A stretch of DNA of 64,000 nucleotides, taken from the NCBI GenBank assembly GCA_963556495.2, contig OY747712.1:23694735-23758734 (forward strand). The letters are read 5' to 3'. Of this stretch, positions 44,886 through 57,860 are shown in pieces; within the stretch, counting starts at the first letter, position 1; each line of letters opens with the position of its first letter. Source of the DNA: Valencia hispanica (lineage: Eukaryota > Chordata > Actinopteri > Cyprinodontiformes > Valenciidae). The notes beneath the pieces were generated by a model that saw only the letters and a list, made by a program, of their open reading frames with translations, was not told where the DNA came from and did not search any database. The translations under genes and the position numbers were made by a program.

Positions 44886-45715
44886 ACCATGCCATAAACC
44901 TTTTTACATTTTGTCACATCACAAATTCAAACGTCAAGGTCTTTTATTGAGATTTTATGTGTTAGACCAATGAACAGTAGTTTATAATTTGAAGGTGGAT
45001 GGTTTGCAATTTTTTTTATTAGTTAATCTCAACAGTGTGGTGTGCATATGTTTTTTAACCCCCTTTATTCTATTGCCCGTAAATGAAATCGAATGAAACA
45101 CATTGCATGACAAAACTGCAACCAAAAAGTCACATTTAAAGTTTTGTCACAAGCCATGTAGAGGACACAGCAAACGTGTAGAAGAAGGTGTTTCTGTGCA
45201 CTCAAGACCAAAACAGAACTTTTGGCTGACAAGAACAACACTATGTGTGGCTGAAAATTGAATCTGCACATATCACCTTTAACACACCATCCTTCATGAT
45301 AAAGGGTGGTGGTGGCAGCTTCATGCTGTGAGAATGCTGTTATTCAGCAGGGACAAGGGAGTTGGCCAGATTTAGTGGAAAGATTAATGGAGCTAAATAC
45401 AAGAAAACCACTTAGAGGCTGCCAAAGACTTCAGAGTTGGAATGGGGTTTACTTTCGTGGAGCGGATCGCATGCAGTGGAAATTAGGGTTTAGACATAAG
45501 AACGGCCCAGTCAAAGTCCAGAGACATAATTTTAAAGTTGATATCCACGGATGCTCTCTGTTCAATCTGACTGAGCTTGAGATATTTTGCAAAGAAGACA
45601 TTTCAGTCTTTCAATGTCCTAAACTGGTTGAGACATTCCCTCAAAAACTTCTCAAAATATTACCTTGAGGGGGTTGAATAAAAATGCTGGACACACTTGT
45701 TGAAAACCATGTATA
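44886..45715 (+). mobile_element. Tc1/mariner-like transposon fossil (family A)
   Basis: The left end has TTTTTACATTTTGTCACATC and TCTTTTATTGAGATTTTATG with GTGTTAGACCAATGAACAG (44895-44985), the recognised subterminal part of this family. Internal blocks are CATGTAGAGGACACAGCAAAC (45159), GGTGGTGGTGGCAGCTTCATG (45306, the G-G-G-G-x-x-M motif), TATTCAGCAGGGACAAGG (45341) and CTGAGCTTGAGATATTTTGC (45571). The end is GGGGGTTGAATAAAAATGC (45667), beyond the old stop codon. The 120-codon plus-strand frame at 45306-45668 is the decayed transposase itself, partly frameshifted. It is the longest family A copy in the window. Confidence 0.8.
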
Positions 45716-48700
45716 ATTTTCTTTACATTTTCATTAGGCACTCCTTGGTATTGCTCTACTACATACACTTCCATTAAAACACTGAGGTTTGTAGTTGTAG
45801 TCAGACAAACTTCGCTTTAGCTAGCTTGCTTTTGGTTTCATAAAAGCAGCTTTGAGAATATTACAATGTGATTATCCATCTGCATCAATAGATTTTTATC
45901 TTTGTGAGAGCCCTGAAACTGTGTATTTCTTAACCTAAATGTCTATTCAATTGGAAAACTATTCAATGGCTTGACTTAAAAAAATTAGATAATGATTTAC
46001 ATAGACCTTTTTAGATAACTTCAAACCTCCAGCTATGGAGTCCATGCAGCTAAAGACAGAGAATCACGTGATATAGATTAACCTGCCAAAGAGGTGGAAG
46101 TAAAATAGGATTTTTTTTATGTTACTTTAGAATTTTGTGGGTCTGGGTTAATACCAAGAAATGTTACACTAAAATTCTTAGAATTGTTTATTTGAACATA
46201 AAAGATGGAAAGAAACCCTTTCCTTTACAACAATCCTGGATGAAGAGCCAAATAGATTGAAGTCATCCAAAAGGGGAAAAAATAGCTGTTACTCTAGGAT
46301 TTGTGAATATTATTTTTTCCAGTTAGATCTTTGATCAACTTATAACAATGCTTATATTGATGTGCTTGCATGGAACAGTTTGCAAATGCGATAATGCTAA
46401 ATTTAGCTTGTTTCCTGTGCACTTACATGTGACTTTTTAAATCGTAACAAACTAATCTAGCTAGGTTCACTGCACTTTGGAGCTCCAAACAAAAATATAT
46501 TTCATGCACTTACTGTTTAGTTTGCTTAAAAGTTTAAATATCACTATATTGTGTTGGGATCCATTACATTGTCAACAAAACAACAGCAAACAAATACTCA
46601 GAAATTAAAACATTAATTAGGTATTTTAAACACATTTAGGGTGTTTTCTTAATCACTTTTTTTCTCACTATGGTATTCCTCTTGTCCAAGTAGTATTTAC
46701 AAATGCAGGAAAATTGTTAATTAGACAAATTAGGTGGGGACGTCTTTTAGCAATTTCTAACAACTTTTCACACATTTTGTAGCTGCTTTCTTTTCTAAGA
46801 AGTGGTTGCCCTTTTTTGAGTTTAGTTTAAAAAAAACATTAGATAAAGGTTTGAGACATACGCTTTGGTGCATAAATGGGGATGATTTTATAATTGATTC
46901 ATTTTTCAGTGGATCCAAAGCCAAAACCTCTGCAGCAGAGGTCTTAGTTTTATGTTTAATAGTCTTTAGAAAAAAATGGCATCTGTCTAAATCTAAATCG
47001 ACAGGTCAGACCTCAAATAAATTTGAAAATCAGTATCAGTGGACTTGTCTGCTTGTGGCATCTCTGGTGGAAATAAAGATGTAGAGCACAAAAACCAAAT
47101 CTGAAAGCTTTTCCAGATTAAAACTATGTTGTCACCCTTGTCCTGGCTGCTGATCTTATTAACTGGCTCCAGTGGCAGAGCTTTGTTGATAGAACTTGTT
47201 GAAGTTAGCTTGTGATGGATGATGGAACATAGTTCATCAAACAACCCACTAAATATTTTTTTTCTCCTTCTTGTCTGCTGTTTTCTAAACATTTTCCTCA
47301 GATAACATTACAGATGTTTCTGTGCAAAAAAACATTTGGCACATTCGGTTAGTGTCACTCTTGTTTAGCACAAACATTTAACTATTTGTAGTGTTTTATC
47401 TTGTTATCAGTTGTAGCCAATAATTTCTCCAAATGTTGCTGTGTGAGGGAATGATTGCCCCCATGTCCCCGCTGTGTGACAGAGACTGAGAGGAGAACTA
47501 TTGAAGGGAGGGCTAATGCAAACCAGATGTTAAACTTGTGTCCTCAAAATGAATGGGCCTATTGGGAAACCAAAGTGAGTCTCAAGGGACATTCCATTGG
47601 AGGCTAAGCTGATTGGTTCATATTGAAACAACATGGCCAAGATAAACTGGGATTTCAAGAAAGGGGGTCTCTGGACGCTGTAGTCTAAAATAAATCGTTA
47701 GGGCTAAAGGAGGAGCTTAGCTCATCCTCTAAGGAAAACAGTGAGTTTTGCAGATGACTGACACACATGATGACTGTGGCGCCAGGCAACCTCAGTCTAC
47801 AGCCCAGTTGTGGGCTGCATGGGAAGTGGAGAGCATCAGGGGCCATGCTTCTTTTGTGCTGATGTCACAAAGCTGCAGGGTATTACTTTTTCCAAATTGT
47901 TGTATTTATTTTCCTCTCACGACTCTTTTTTGGCTGGGAGAGATTTTGAACTGAAATGGTCTCGTAAAGACAAAGAGTGCTCTTTTGATCATAAATTCAA
48001 ATGCAGCCTATTTGTTTAATCTTGCATAAAGACATCAAAGACACCACTGTGATTCAACAACTTCGCTCTGTAAGCAGAAATATAGCTTGATTTATTTACT
48101 CGTTAACACAGTTCAGTATTATTCATGTCAAGATTATTGCATTGTGTTTAGCAAAAAATAGCATTTTAAATCTATCTTTTTTCTTTTTGCCTCAATGATG
48201 ATCAGCTATAACCTGTGATCAATTACAAAGCACTTGCCTCAATGAAGTTGGATGTCAATCTGCGTTTTCTTAGGCAAAGTGCACAAAATCGTTCCACAGA
48301 ACCAGAAAAACAACTTGTTCTAGCAAATATGCAAAATGATACAATATAATAAAAGTTGATATATCTATAATCATAAATATGTTTATTTTTTATTGTTATG
48401 TATACTTTTCCTGTCTTTAAATGGTAACTTTTCTGACGTGGGGTTCTGTTGAGTTGTTATCACCTGTCACCATCTTACCTGCGGTAATTAACTTAGACTT
48501 AGTTGTTATTTTTTTATAATGCAAACAAAATCTATCCTTTTTGTTCTGATAATTACATGATGCTAAAAGCCTAATGTATCAATTATGATATTTTTTTTAA
48601 ATTTAAGGAAACCACACAATTTTTTGCTACAAGTTTTGTTAAAAAGTTTGTTTTAAAAAAACTCAAATTTTCCATTTGAATTTCTTTTAAGAATTGTTAT

Positions 48701-49250
48701 TCTTGTCAGACTTTAAGGGGTTGAAACCTCTAATACCAAATATTTCACAGTAGTTAATTGAAAAGCTGTTTAAAAAACCTTGACCCCTGCTCTCATTTTT
48801 GGATTATTTATTTATTAGTTCTCTGATTAGAAACACTAAAGCCATTGTCGGCCTGTGATTTATTAATAATAATGTTCTGTTTTCAGAATACAGAACATGT
48901 TACACACAACTAACCTATACTATTCCTATTATTTCATCAAAACTATTTTTACTAAATGTAGTGGTTGGAGTTGTTTTAATGATGCATCTAAATACATTTT
49001 AAAATGAACAAGAAGTTCTTTAATTTCCGTAACTTAATTCGCAAAGGAATATACATTAGATAGATTATTATACACACAGAATGTTGTTCTCAAGCCTTTC
49101 TGTCTTTTAATGACAATTTCCTGCTTACAGCTGATGAAAACACTTTGAAATGGTACTTTTAATCTTACAAACAAGACTCATTGAAACGTACATTACAATT
49201 TACTGAGAATAAAAAACATAGCGTGGGAGTGACTGACGCAATCTGGTGGG
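45716..49250. other. Unassigned sequence
   Basis: The longest stretch without a recognised repeat, mostly AT-rich. The part 47440-47960 is more complex and could be conserved. Short frames (46806-47084 plus, 47748-47954 plus) have no domain. Confidence 0.5.
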
Positions 49251-49254
49251 ATTC

Positions 49255-49388
49255 CTTAAATAGGAAACTTTTTAACTGATTGGAATGTTTGTATAAATGT
49301 ATTGAAATGACTTCTTGTTAAGTGCCTTGAGATGACATCTGTTGTGAATTGGCGCTATATAAATAAACTGAATTGAATTGAATTGAGT
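49255..49388 (+). mobile_element. L2-type LINE 3' tail, plus orientation
   Basis: TTAAATAGGAAACTTTTTAAC, then ATTGAAATGACTTCTTGTTA, AGTGCCTTGAGATGACATCTG and GGCGCTATATAAATAAACTG, ending in the ATTGA repeat at 49371-49387. It is the reverse complement of the tails at 3109-3240 and 63416-63560, so it is the same family. Only about 130 bp of the 3' end were inserted. Confidence 0.85.
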
Positions 49389-52300
49389 AAAATGTTGATG
49401 TCAACTCCAGGATTTCAAAAATATGCTTTTTTTAAGCACACTGAAGGGAAAAAAGCGAATTCTGCTTTGAATGTATTTTAGTTGATGACATCACTCTAAA
49501 GCGTTACTTTTATGAATGGATAATGCTGTAACGTAACTGATTACTTTTAATTGATGGTAACGCTGTAACCTAATTAACTACTTTCCAAAGTAACAATACC
49601 CAACACTGGAAAACACAAGAGATATTGAGATAGATTCTGAATTACATTTATGTTTCAAGGGGGTTCAGGTTTTAATGTTTCTGCTAGAGTTTGACTTCTA
49701 TGTCCTACAAATTATGATAATACTCTTGAAGATGGCAAAGCAGCTGAAGCAAGCAAGACAAGAGCATTGATCATCTTACAAAAACCCTAACTGGTAACAA
49801 CCTGTTTATATTACTGTTTGAACATTTTCTCTATATTTGGTTTCTGTGCATATTCAACTCAATTAAAATAATAAATGGTGTTTTTCTGCTGTTATTAGTT
49901 AAAATAGTCAAGGGATTTGCCACTGCAGTGGTACTGAATGCAATCTTAACTCAATACCCTGCTTGATTGAACAACTCCTTCCTTTCTGACAACTGAGAAA
50001 TCGGATTGTTTTCTTACGTCTTCCTTGTGACATTGAGTGGAATGATGAGGGCGGTATTGGGTGTGTTGCAGGTACATGCATTGTGAGGCTAACTGGTAGG
50101 ACTGGGTTTGTCATATTTTTGGCAGAAGAAACAGATGATGCAGCAGTCCTGCAGGAAACAACATTGGTATTTAAAAACTATCTGAATGGAAAACACCAAC
50201 CAGGCCCTATGGTTTTTATAACCACTAGGTTCAACATGATCTTTGATAATGAATTCTGGCCATTTAAGTCTGCTCTGTTCCTTATCACAAGTGCTTCAAT
50301 GTGTTTTATTATTACCAAATTCTTTCTGAAATCCACACTGTGTACTCACAAAAAGCTCAAATGTTTTGCTGCTGCCACAGAGTACAATAAAATATTCCTG
50401 AAATGAAAATTTGATTAAAAACATGAAAAAAAACACAAATAGATGTACTAAACACAAAGGTTTAGCAGTTGCCATATGTCTTTTGTTATGTGTGCTTTGA
50501 TTAAATTACCTGTTTTATAACAATAATGCAATATATGTTTTATTTAAAACTTTGGCTACAAGCCTTAAGATGACAAAGATATATTGTTTGCTGTATTTTA
50601 TTTTCCAACACTCTGGTCTGATCTTTTTTTAGTTTGATTTAAAAGTGAAGTTATCTACAGCTAATAAGAACTTCACAGAACCCCACTTAGAAAAGTCATC
50701 ACTATCCCTTTAAGAATACACCGGTGTGTTGATATTTCCTTCCTTAAAGTGGAATTTGCTCATTTGAACCTCCTTTGTTCAGGCCAGAAAGCCTGGGAAT
50801 ATGAAGAAAAAACCTCAAGGTCACAGTAGTGGCATTTTAATTACCATCAGCCCGTCTTGGAGGCAGTAGCTGGTGCCATGTCCTCCGGTGCTCTGAGATG
50901 TCAGGCTCCACAAAGAGACATCTAAAAAGAGAAGCACGCTTCCACACAATAGCTGGAAAGCAGGAGTGCGGCTGTGCTTTCCTCTGTCAGTGGACTGCTT
51001 AGGCCTGTTTTGTAAGCATTTCCATCCTGTGAGAGCCCCCCTGGTAGACCTCCACCTGCTAGCTCGCCGCAACTTCTCATAGAAAAGTGAGCCAGCCTCT
51101 CCCCCTCATTTCACTGGCGCCAGTGCTCAATGGGCCCTCCACTTTGATTATTTGTGTTAACAGTTAATTTAGCACCACAGACACATGTGCCAAAGCTGGC
51201 TTCACTTCCTCATGCATCACCAACAAATGTGACTTTTATGAGTTCCTTTTCACAGGGTCACCTCTCCCCCCCCCCCCACCTTTCCTCCAGATAAACTGAC
51301 CCTTCTTTACTCACCCCCCAATCTACCACCCCTCCCCAACACCATCTCATCACCTCGTCTTGCCCCCCCCCCCCTTCAACCCATCTCATTTTCCAAACCT
51401 TCCGCCTCCTCTCACTTATTTTGTTGGTTCAGCCTTAATCTTTTCCACATCTTGCCCGGGAGAGTTATTTCTGGCTCCTCTGCTTCCAGTGTTTGCAGTA
51501 TTGTGCATACGATTCATGTCAATTTATTCATTGGTTAAATGCCGCAAGAGAGCCAAACTGTTGAGTTGCAGCCGAAAAGAATGCACATCCCCCCCAGGAA
51601 GGGTCCTCTCAACAGATTTTTTTAGTTTTTATTTTTTGCTGTATTTTCAATTTGGATCCAAGCTTATGAAAACAACGACTCAGGAGAAAGGAGAGAAGCA
51701 ACATTTTAGAACAGAAAGCTCATTTAAAATGATATTCTAGATCTAAAACTGTGCAATCTTTTCTCCGTTTAACGATAAATGTAGTCATCATCCAGACTGG
51801 CTGACTGTAGGGAAAGTCAAACTTGATAGTTTGACCCTGCACATTTCAACATGAAGTAACACAAGAATAAAATCTGGCCTTCATAAGATGATCTGCTCTG
51901 AATCCCAAGAGGAGCCGCAGTCTAGGGCTGGTGGGAAAAAAGAGCCCAGCAGACTTTGTCAGTGCCTAGTTAGTGTCGACATTGATACTCACAGACTGGG
52001 AAAGAACAGTGCTGAGGAAGCACAAACTAGCCACACACCAATGAGCTCATGCCAGGACTATGCAAGCAGAGGGCCGCAGGAGCCATGGAAATATTTGGAC
52101 ATCTTTTCTGCTCCCCCAGCTTGTCTGTGCAACCCAGTGCATCATCTTATGTGGTTGAGAGACAGTTTCAAGTGGCCAGAGGCAGAACCTAAAAAGGCTG
52201 GTTTAACTTTTTGTGTGTGTGTGAGAATGCATTTTAGCCACACGGCAGGAGCAAATTGCGACTGCATCCCGACACCGCAGATTCTTCTTCATTAAACCTC

Positions 52301-52541
52301 CATCCGTGCCATGTAGTGTATCACAGCTTCAGCATTTATTTCTGTGCACTGGTCCGCAGTACATGCACTCTGACAGCCTGTTTTCAGACAGTCAAACAGA
52401 GACGATCACTGTTGGTATTCTAAAGCAATTTCACTCACATTTTTATGTATTTGTTCTGATAGGTTTTGAATTAGAAAAACAACAACTTTCCAACGCACGA
52501 AAGTTAATCTAATTAAAAATAAGTTAACATGTCAGCTAATT
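49389..52541. other. Unassigned sequence with complex blocks and C runs
   Basis: C runs lie at 51267-51278 and 51362-51374. The parts 50820-51240 and 51800-52310 are unique and moderately GC. A 135-codon plus-strand frame at 51888-52295 has no recognisable domain and no family I can name, so it is not called as a gene. Confidence 0.45.
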
Positions 52542-52543
52542 TA

Positions 52544-53779
52544 CAGTACTGTGCAAAAGTTTTAGGCAGGAGTGAAAAATTGCCGTAAAAAAAGAATGCT
52601 TTCAGAAAAATAAATAATGATTGTTTATTTTCATCAATTTGCAAAATGAAAGTGAGCAAACAAAAGAAAAATCTAAATCAAATCAATATTTGGTGTTTGG
52701 TGTTAAGATAGTTATACTGCATCAGCAAGGTGTCTCCCAGACAAAGATTTCAAAGCAGATGAGGTTTCAAGATGTGCTGTTCAAGTCCTTTTGAAGAAGC
52801 ACAAAGAATCGGGCAACATGGAGGATAGTCGATGCAGTGGTTGGCCATGAAAACTTAGTGGAGCAGATGAAAGACACATCAGGGTTATTGCCCTTCGAAA
52901 TCGGAAGATGTCCAGCAGTGCCATCAGCTTAGAACTGGCAGAAGCCATTGGGACCCAGGTACACCCATCTACTGTCGGTAGAAGTCTGGCTAGAAGTTGT
53001 CTTTATGGAAGAGTTGCAGCCAAAAAGACCTAAATACCTCCGACGTGGAAGAAGGCAAGGCGACTTAAGTATGCACTAAAACTGGGGTGCAGAACAATGG
53101 CAGCAGGTGTTCTGGACTGATGAGTGAACATTTGAAATATTCTGCTGTAGCAGAAAGCAGTTTGTTCGTTGAAGGACAGTGAAGCATGACGGAGATTCCT
53201 TGAACAATTGGGGCTGCATTTCTGCAAGTGGAGTTGGAGATTTGGTCAGGATTAATGGTGTTCTCAACGCTGGGAAATACAGGCAGATACTTATCCATCA
53301 TGCAATACCACCACGGAGGCGTTTGATTGGCCCCAAATGTATTCTGCAGCAGGACGTCGACCCCAAACATACAGCCAAAGTCATTAAGGACTATCTTCAG
53401 CGTAAAGAAGTCCTGGAAGTGATGGTATGGCCCCCACAGAACCCTGATCTCAACATCATCGACTGTGTCTGGGATTGCATGAAGATACAGAAGGATGTGA
53501 GGAAGCCTACATCACCAGAAGATCCGTGGTTAGTTCTCCAACATGTTTGGAACAAGCCGATTTCCTTCAAAAACTGTGTGCAAGTGTACCTAGAAGAATT
53601 GATGCTGTTTTGAAGGCAAAGGGTGGTCACGCCAAATATTGATTTGATTTAGATTTTTCTTTTCTTCATTCACTGCTTTTTGTTGATTGATGAAAATAAA
53701 TAATTATCACTTCCTTTTCTGAAAGCATTCTTTGTTTACAGCATTTTTCACACCTGCCTAAAACATCTGCACAGTACTG
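52544..53779 (+). mobile_element. Tc1/mariner-like transposon (family C), both ends and TA sites intact
   Basis: Starts CAGTACTGTGCAAAAGTTTT after TA (52542-52543) and ends ...CAGTACTG before TA (53780-53781). The reverse complement of the right end begins CAGTACTGTGCAGATGTTTT and stays similar to the left end for about 110 bp (both include AGAATGCTTTCAGAAAA and TTTATTTTCATCAAT). Total 1236 bp, typical for Tc1-type elements. The transposase inside is broken. This is the most complete DNA transposon in the window and, by its intact ends, one that could in principle be moved by a related enzyme. Confidence 0.9.
52720..53613 (+). pseudogene. Tc1/mariner-type transposase, broken
   Basis: The N-terminal half (52720-53170) is split by stops and shifts. 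Readable parts include HQQGVSQTKISKQ (start of a helix-turn-helix) and, in another frame, SSAISLELAEAIGTQVHPST. The catalytic half is open from 53179: KHDGDSLNNWGCISASGVGD (a G-G-x-S-x-x-W-G-C motif, altered), then CILQQDVDPKHTAK with the second catalytic Asp (residue 59 from 53179), and NPDLNIIDCVWD. Thirty-five residues separate that Asp from residue 95, where a Glu is expected but an Asp is seen; standard Tc1 has 34. The frame ends at 53613, before the right inverted end. The first Asp lies in the damaged part (TDE near 53119). Not functional as read. Confidence 0.82.
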
Positions 53780-53781
53780 TA

Positions 53782-54009
53782 CCAGCATCTAAATAAACAA
53801 CAATAATCCTGAAAATGTGTTACTTATCCATCCATCCATGTGGGGTTGCAGCTGTATAGTATATGTGATCTGTACTTGGTTGGGGCTTCTGTTGTATGAA
53901 TAACTGCATCAGTCATGGGATGGAGGGGATCAGCCTATGGCTCTGCTGAAGTTGTTTTAATAGGGGCTTCGGCTCATTTGCATAGTTAGGTAATTAAAGC
54001 AGGTATTGG
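53782..54009. other. Unassigned sequence
   Basis: Short unique spacer with ATCCATCCATCCATG near 53828. Nothing else seen. Confidence 0.5.
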
Positions 54010-54575
54010 TATACTTTTGGCAAAGTAAGCAGGTGCCAAGTCCAGCTGGATAAGGAAATCGGCATTTCCATAAAGCCTGTCAGCAGAGGAAAGTATGACA
54101 TGCTCTGAAATATCCTGGTAGATGCCCTGACTTTAGACTTTATAAAGCCTCTAGCTACTTGAATTCTGCACCTTTCTACACGTCCTCCAGACTCTGGGAC
54201 CTTGATTTCTAAATAAAATGAAAACTTTAGTTCAATCTAAAAAGAGGACTTTGACCCACCAAGAAGCAGTCCAGTAAAAGTTTCTCCTGAGTTCACATCA
54301 CATGTTTCTCACGGGGAACACAAGCAGCTATGGCCCATGTTCTGGATACATGTGAGAGGTAGCTCTTCTTGAAGGTCTGAGTGTGCTCTGTTCACGTTTT
54401 TTCAGCCACAGTTTTTACTTCCACTCAACCTTTCATTCATATGTTTGGACACAGCACCCTGAGGACGATCAGCTTCCTTTGTGAAAGGCCTTTTGTAGCT
54501 TAGTCTCCTTGAGGATGATAGTCATTAATGTTTCAAGTAAAATTAGTATCTCAGTCTTCCCCATGGCTGTATAGG
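54010..54575 (-). mobile_element. Tc1/mariner-like transposon fossil (family B-related)
   Basis: Minus-strand remnant. TCAGTCTTCCCCATGGCTG (54551) is the reverse complement of a transposase start (M-G-K). Blocks near 54440-54500 (CATATGTTTGGACACAGCACCC, AGCTTCCTTTGTGAAAGGCC) are the helix-turn-helix region, matching the positions of TATGCTTGGACACAGCACTC in the copy at 34.3 kb. Blocks at 54025-54200 (TTTCCATAAAGCCTGTCAGC) fit the catalytic half. Broken throughout. Confidence 0.65.
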
Positions 54576-55325
54576 CCACAATATAACATTTCAGTGCTAA
54601 GACTTTTTTTTAATCAGTCTTATATAATATTATAATTTATAAGAAACGAAACTTTGGCTTTTTAATCAGCTGAACTGCCATCAAAATTAACAGAAATAAC
54701 AGCTTCGAAAACATTACTCTGTGTAATGAATCTAACATGAGTTTCACTTTTAAAACTGAATTGCTGAAATAAAATAACTGCTGGAGGATATTCTAGTTTA
54801 TTAAGCACCTGTAATTTATTGTGACTGCTGGTTTTTAAAGCAAAGTTTAAAGCTTGCTGTGAAGAGTACCATGTTGAGTCGCGCTCGTTGTTATCTATGC
54901 AAAAGGAAGAAAATCCCATCACGCATTCTTCAGTTAAAGTCTGTCCCTAATGCTGCAGAGTTTACTCCAAGGTGCAGTCACTGCTCTTACCGGGTAGGGA
55001 GCTGCCCTAATCTTCACAAGAAGTCAGGTGTGTCCACAACATTTATGCTCAGACATGCAGAGAATTTTTAGGGCTGCTGCACAAACAAGCTTAACAACTG
55101 TTTAGTGTTGTGTGTCCATTTTTAGGAAAGGTTGGTGTAAAAGTTTAGATAAAAGTGTTGAAGTGTTCACAGACATTTAAAGGAACTCCACCATTTCTGC
55201 CGAGAAAAGTGGTCAAATATACAACTAGAATCATTCCAGAAGCTTGCTGATGGCTACGAAGTGTTTGCTAACAGTGCAACTGGCTAAACAGATACTTATC
55301 CCAATATTGGTTGTGTTGCCTGTAA
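54576..55325. other. Unassigned sequence
   Basis: AT-rich, no supported gene. Confidence 0.5.
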
Positions 55326-55329
55326 ATAA

Positions 55330-55560
55330 ACTGGCAAGAAAAAGTGTTTTCCTCCTCACAAATGTATTCAATTTTTCTTTTTTGTCACACACAACAAAGA
55401 TAACCTGAATAAATACAAAATAAATTTTTTTAGATTGCGATTTAATTCACTAAGTTAAAAATGCAATCCAAACCAACCAGATCCAGTGTGAAAAAATATT
55501 TATCAACCAATTAACTGAAATTAAAACTAAATGATTTTTATTTCAGTCACATTAAAAAGT
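55330..55560 (+). mobile_element. DNA transposon end fragment
   Basis: GTGTTTTCCTCCTCACAAAT, TTTTGTCACACACAACAAAG, ATAACCTGAATAAATACAAA and AAATGCAATCCAAACCAACC with CCAGTGTGAAAAAATATT form a block order I recall from a common vertebrate Tc1-like repeat ('...GTGTGAAAAAGTGATT...'). No transposase is attached. Confidence 0.45.
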
Positions 55561-56869
55561 TTTAAAGCATGAAAGATATAAAAGCCAAAATAAAACATAG
55601 TACCTCGTGTGGTGATTTACTAAAGCTTTTTTTAACCACCATTTTGTGCTTTGAGTTTTTTCAGGGATACTCTGAAGGAGTGCAAAATGGAACAAATGTC
55701 TGCAGCATTCCTCTCTCACTTCTTGGGGAGGTTTCCTATTAAACCTACTAATAAAATGACCACAAGATACAATCCAAAGCATTTAGTGCAAGACATTTTG
55801 TTAGACCTCTACTTAACTGTTTTCAATAGGTTAAGATTCCCTGGTTAACACAATAAAGAACCAGATCTGTAACTTGTTACATGATCAAAAGAGTATACAT
55901 TTTCACTATGCTCTGATAGATAAACTTTAATAGAATATGAACACAGGTGAGCTGACAGCTTTTCTGAAATTATATGCTGCACTAATGTGATTAATGATAC
56001 GGCAGGTTGTTCTCTTCATTATGTCACGATGGTTTCAGTCAAACTGGCTTTGAATTGATGAACTGTTGATAATTTTTCAACCCGTTCTTAATTAACATAA
56101 CATTTAGCTGTTCAGTCAATCCAGCTGTTTCAGACAGTTCATTTCTTTTCATTTTGTTACCTCCAGCTGATAGATAAAACTTACCCAGAGCATTAGCACT
56201 GAAATAATATGGAACTATATGCTCAGCAGCGTTGATCCGAAAAACTCATGCATCAGCCTAAGTTGAAACAATGGTGACAGTTGCTGAATGCAAATTTGCA
56301 GCATCACAGACCAACTCACACAATGCAGAAGGAAGATCTTGTCATTTAGTGGAAGTTCCTACATGGATGCAACCCTGGGTAAGCACCCCTAACCCCCCAG
56401 TACACAACAGTTTTATTCACATTTCCATTCACATTTCACATGCCCATGTACCACAAACTTTGATTAAGTGCATGAGGATATGAAAACAGCAGCATAATAA
56501 CTCTGAACAGAGATGACTGGTGGAGCACTAAAAATAAAGTGACAGGCATTTGAGCACAGCTAAGCATCATTGATTTGTGATTTGTGTAATTACTGATGAA
56601 TATTATTATACTTTATTACAATTACGTAACATCCACCTGCACGGTAAAGCCCTACAGCATGTAGGAACAGAGACGTAAAATCCAATTTATACAGAACTGA
56701 ACTACAGGAGGTATCTTCTTAGGATTTTAAAATTAAGTTTAAAATGAACTAAATAACAAAATAAGTAACATTTTATATGGAGTCGGACTGTTCTTTATCT
56801 GATGTTTATGCTTGATATCATGTGAACAGAAATAATTACAATTGAGTATACAGTTCAAACCAGATATTT
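55561..56869. other. Unassigned sequence
   Basis: AT-rich unique DNA. No gene seen. Confidence 0.5.
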
Positions 56870-57325
56870 AAATACAGTGTGCATAAAGAAAAATCAACTT
56901 TTTTTTCTGGCTGTCTGACTTTAAATCGGAATAATTTGCTAAATGCCAGAATACTGAGCTTTCTGGAGATTCACAAGTTTACATGCACTAGGATTAGTAA
57001 GCCTATAAACACTTTGAGAAAGCTCAGATAATGAAGCTATGGCTTTGTAAGCCTCTGATGGTTAAATCACAATGTGTGAGTGGAATGGAGGAACACCTGT
57101 GGATGTATTTTTAAATGCACCTCAAACAAACTCCCTCCTAGTGTGGCAACATTGAAACATTGAAAGACATCAACCAAGACATCAGGAAGAGAACTGTGGA
57201 AATCCACAACTGTGGTCTAATGAAAATGAAATAGACGTTTTTGGCCATAATGCAAGCGTGAAAACACCATCTCAGCTGTGTAGTATGGGGTTGGCAGCAT
57301 CATGCTGTGAAACTGAAGCGCCATC
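56870..57325 (+). mobile_element. Tc1-like transposon fossil (family E)
   Basis: GGAGATTCACAAGTTTACATG near 56966 with the preceding TTTTTTCTGGCTGTCTGACT resembles a Tc1-type end. AAATCCACAACTGTGGTCTAATG near 57199, ACGTTTTTGGCCATAATGC near 57234 (the V-F-G-H-N region of transposase) and TTGGCAGCATCATGCTGTG near 57291 follow in the right order. Most of the catalytic core is missing and every frame is broken. Confidence 0.55.
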
Positions 57326-57640
57326 TCAAGCCATCAGCCAGGAAGTTATTACTTGGGCATGAATGGGTTTTTCAAATTAGGGGCTGTTTAGGGGGGGGGG
57401 GGCGAAAACGCAGCTTTTCGAAGCTTTCAGAGTGGAGAGTTCTGAAAACACTGGGTGATTCATTGTCATGTAAACGCAAGCTGGAGACTTTTGAAAACGA
57501 TGACGTCACTGCCAGCCACCTACGGCCATGTTGGACTTGCGCACTCCACCTTTCTACAGAAAAACAATACAACAATGGCAAATCCAGGTATGCTGTTACT
57601 GCTGATGCAGCTTCTGAAGTTATTTGGTTGTTCTTGTGGA
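57326..57640. mobile_element. Unclassified repeat-like block with poly-G
   Basis: Twelve G at 57391-57402 are followed by CGAAAACGCAGCTTTTCGAA, CATGTAAACGCAAGCTGG and AACGATGACGTCACTG. This 'AAAACGCAG ... ATGTAAACG ... GATGACGTCA' theme is one I associate with non-autonomous fish DNA transposons, but I cannot define its ends. The TGACGTCA at 57500-57507 is also a perfect CRE palindrome. Confidence 0.35.
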
Positions 57641-57816
57641 TATTGCTTTAAGACAGCTTCATGAATATCGACATATTTGGTCAAGCATGATTCCCTGTCA
57701 ATGTTGTCCAAATATTTTGCGGATTTAGTCCCGTGTTGAATTAAGAAGTATTTCCACTTCTTCATCAGTTCACACCACAGTTATACGAGCAGAGACTACT
57801 GCTTTGTTCTTATCCA

Positions 57817-57860
57817 TGTACACAATTACACAATTGTACACAATTGTACACAATTACTTG
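57817..57860. repeat. Short tandem repeat (ACACAATTGT-type)
   Basis: ACACAATTACACAATTGT is followed by two further ACACAATTGT-like units. The units contain CAATTG palindromes. Confidence 0.8.

Noticed and set aside
51888..52295. 135-codon plus-strand frame
   Set aside because: No recognisable motif, no splice or promoter support, and a length possible by chance in GC-balanced DNA.
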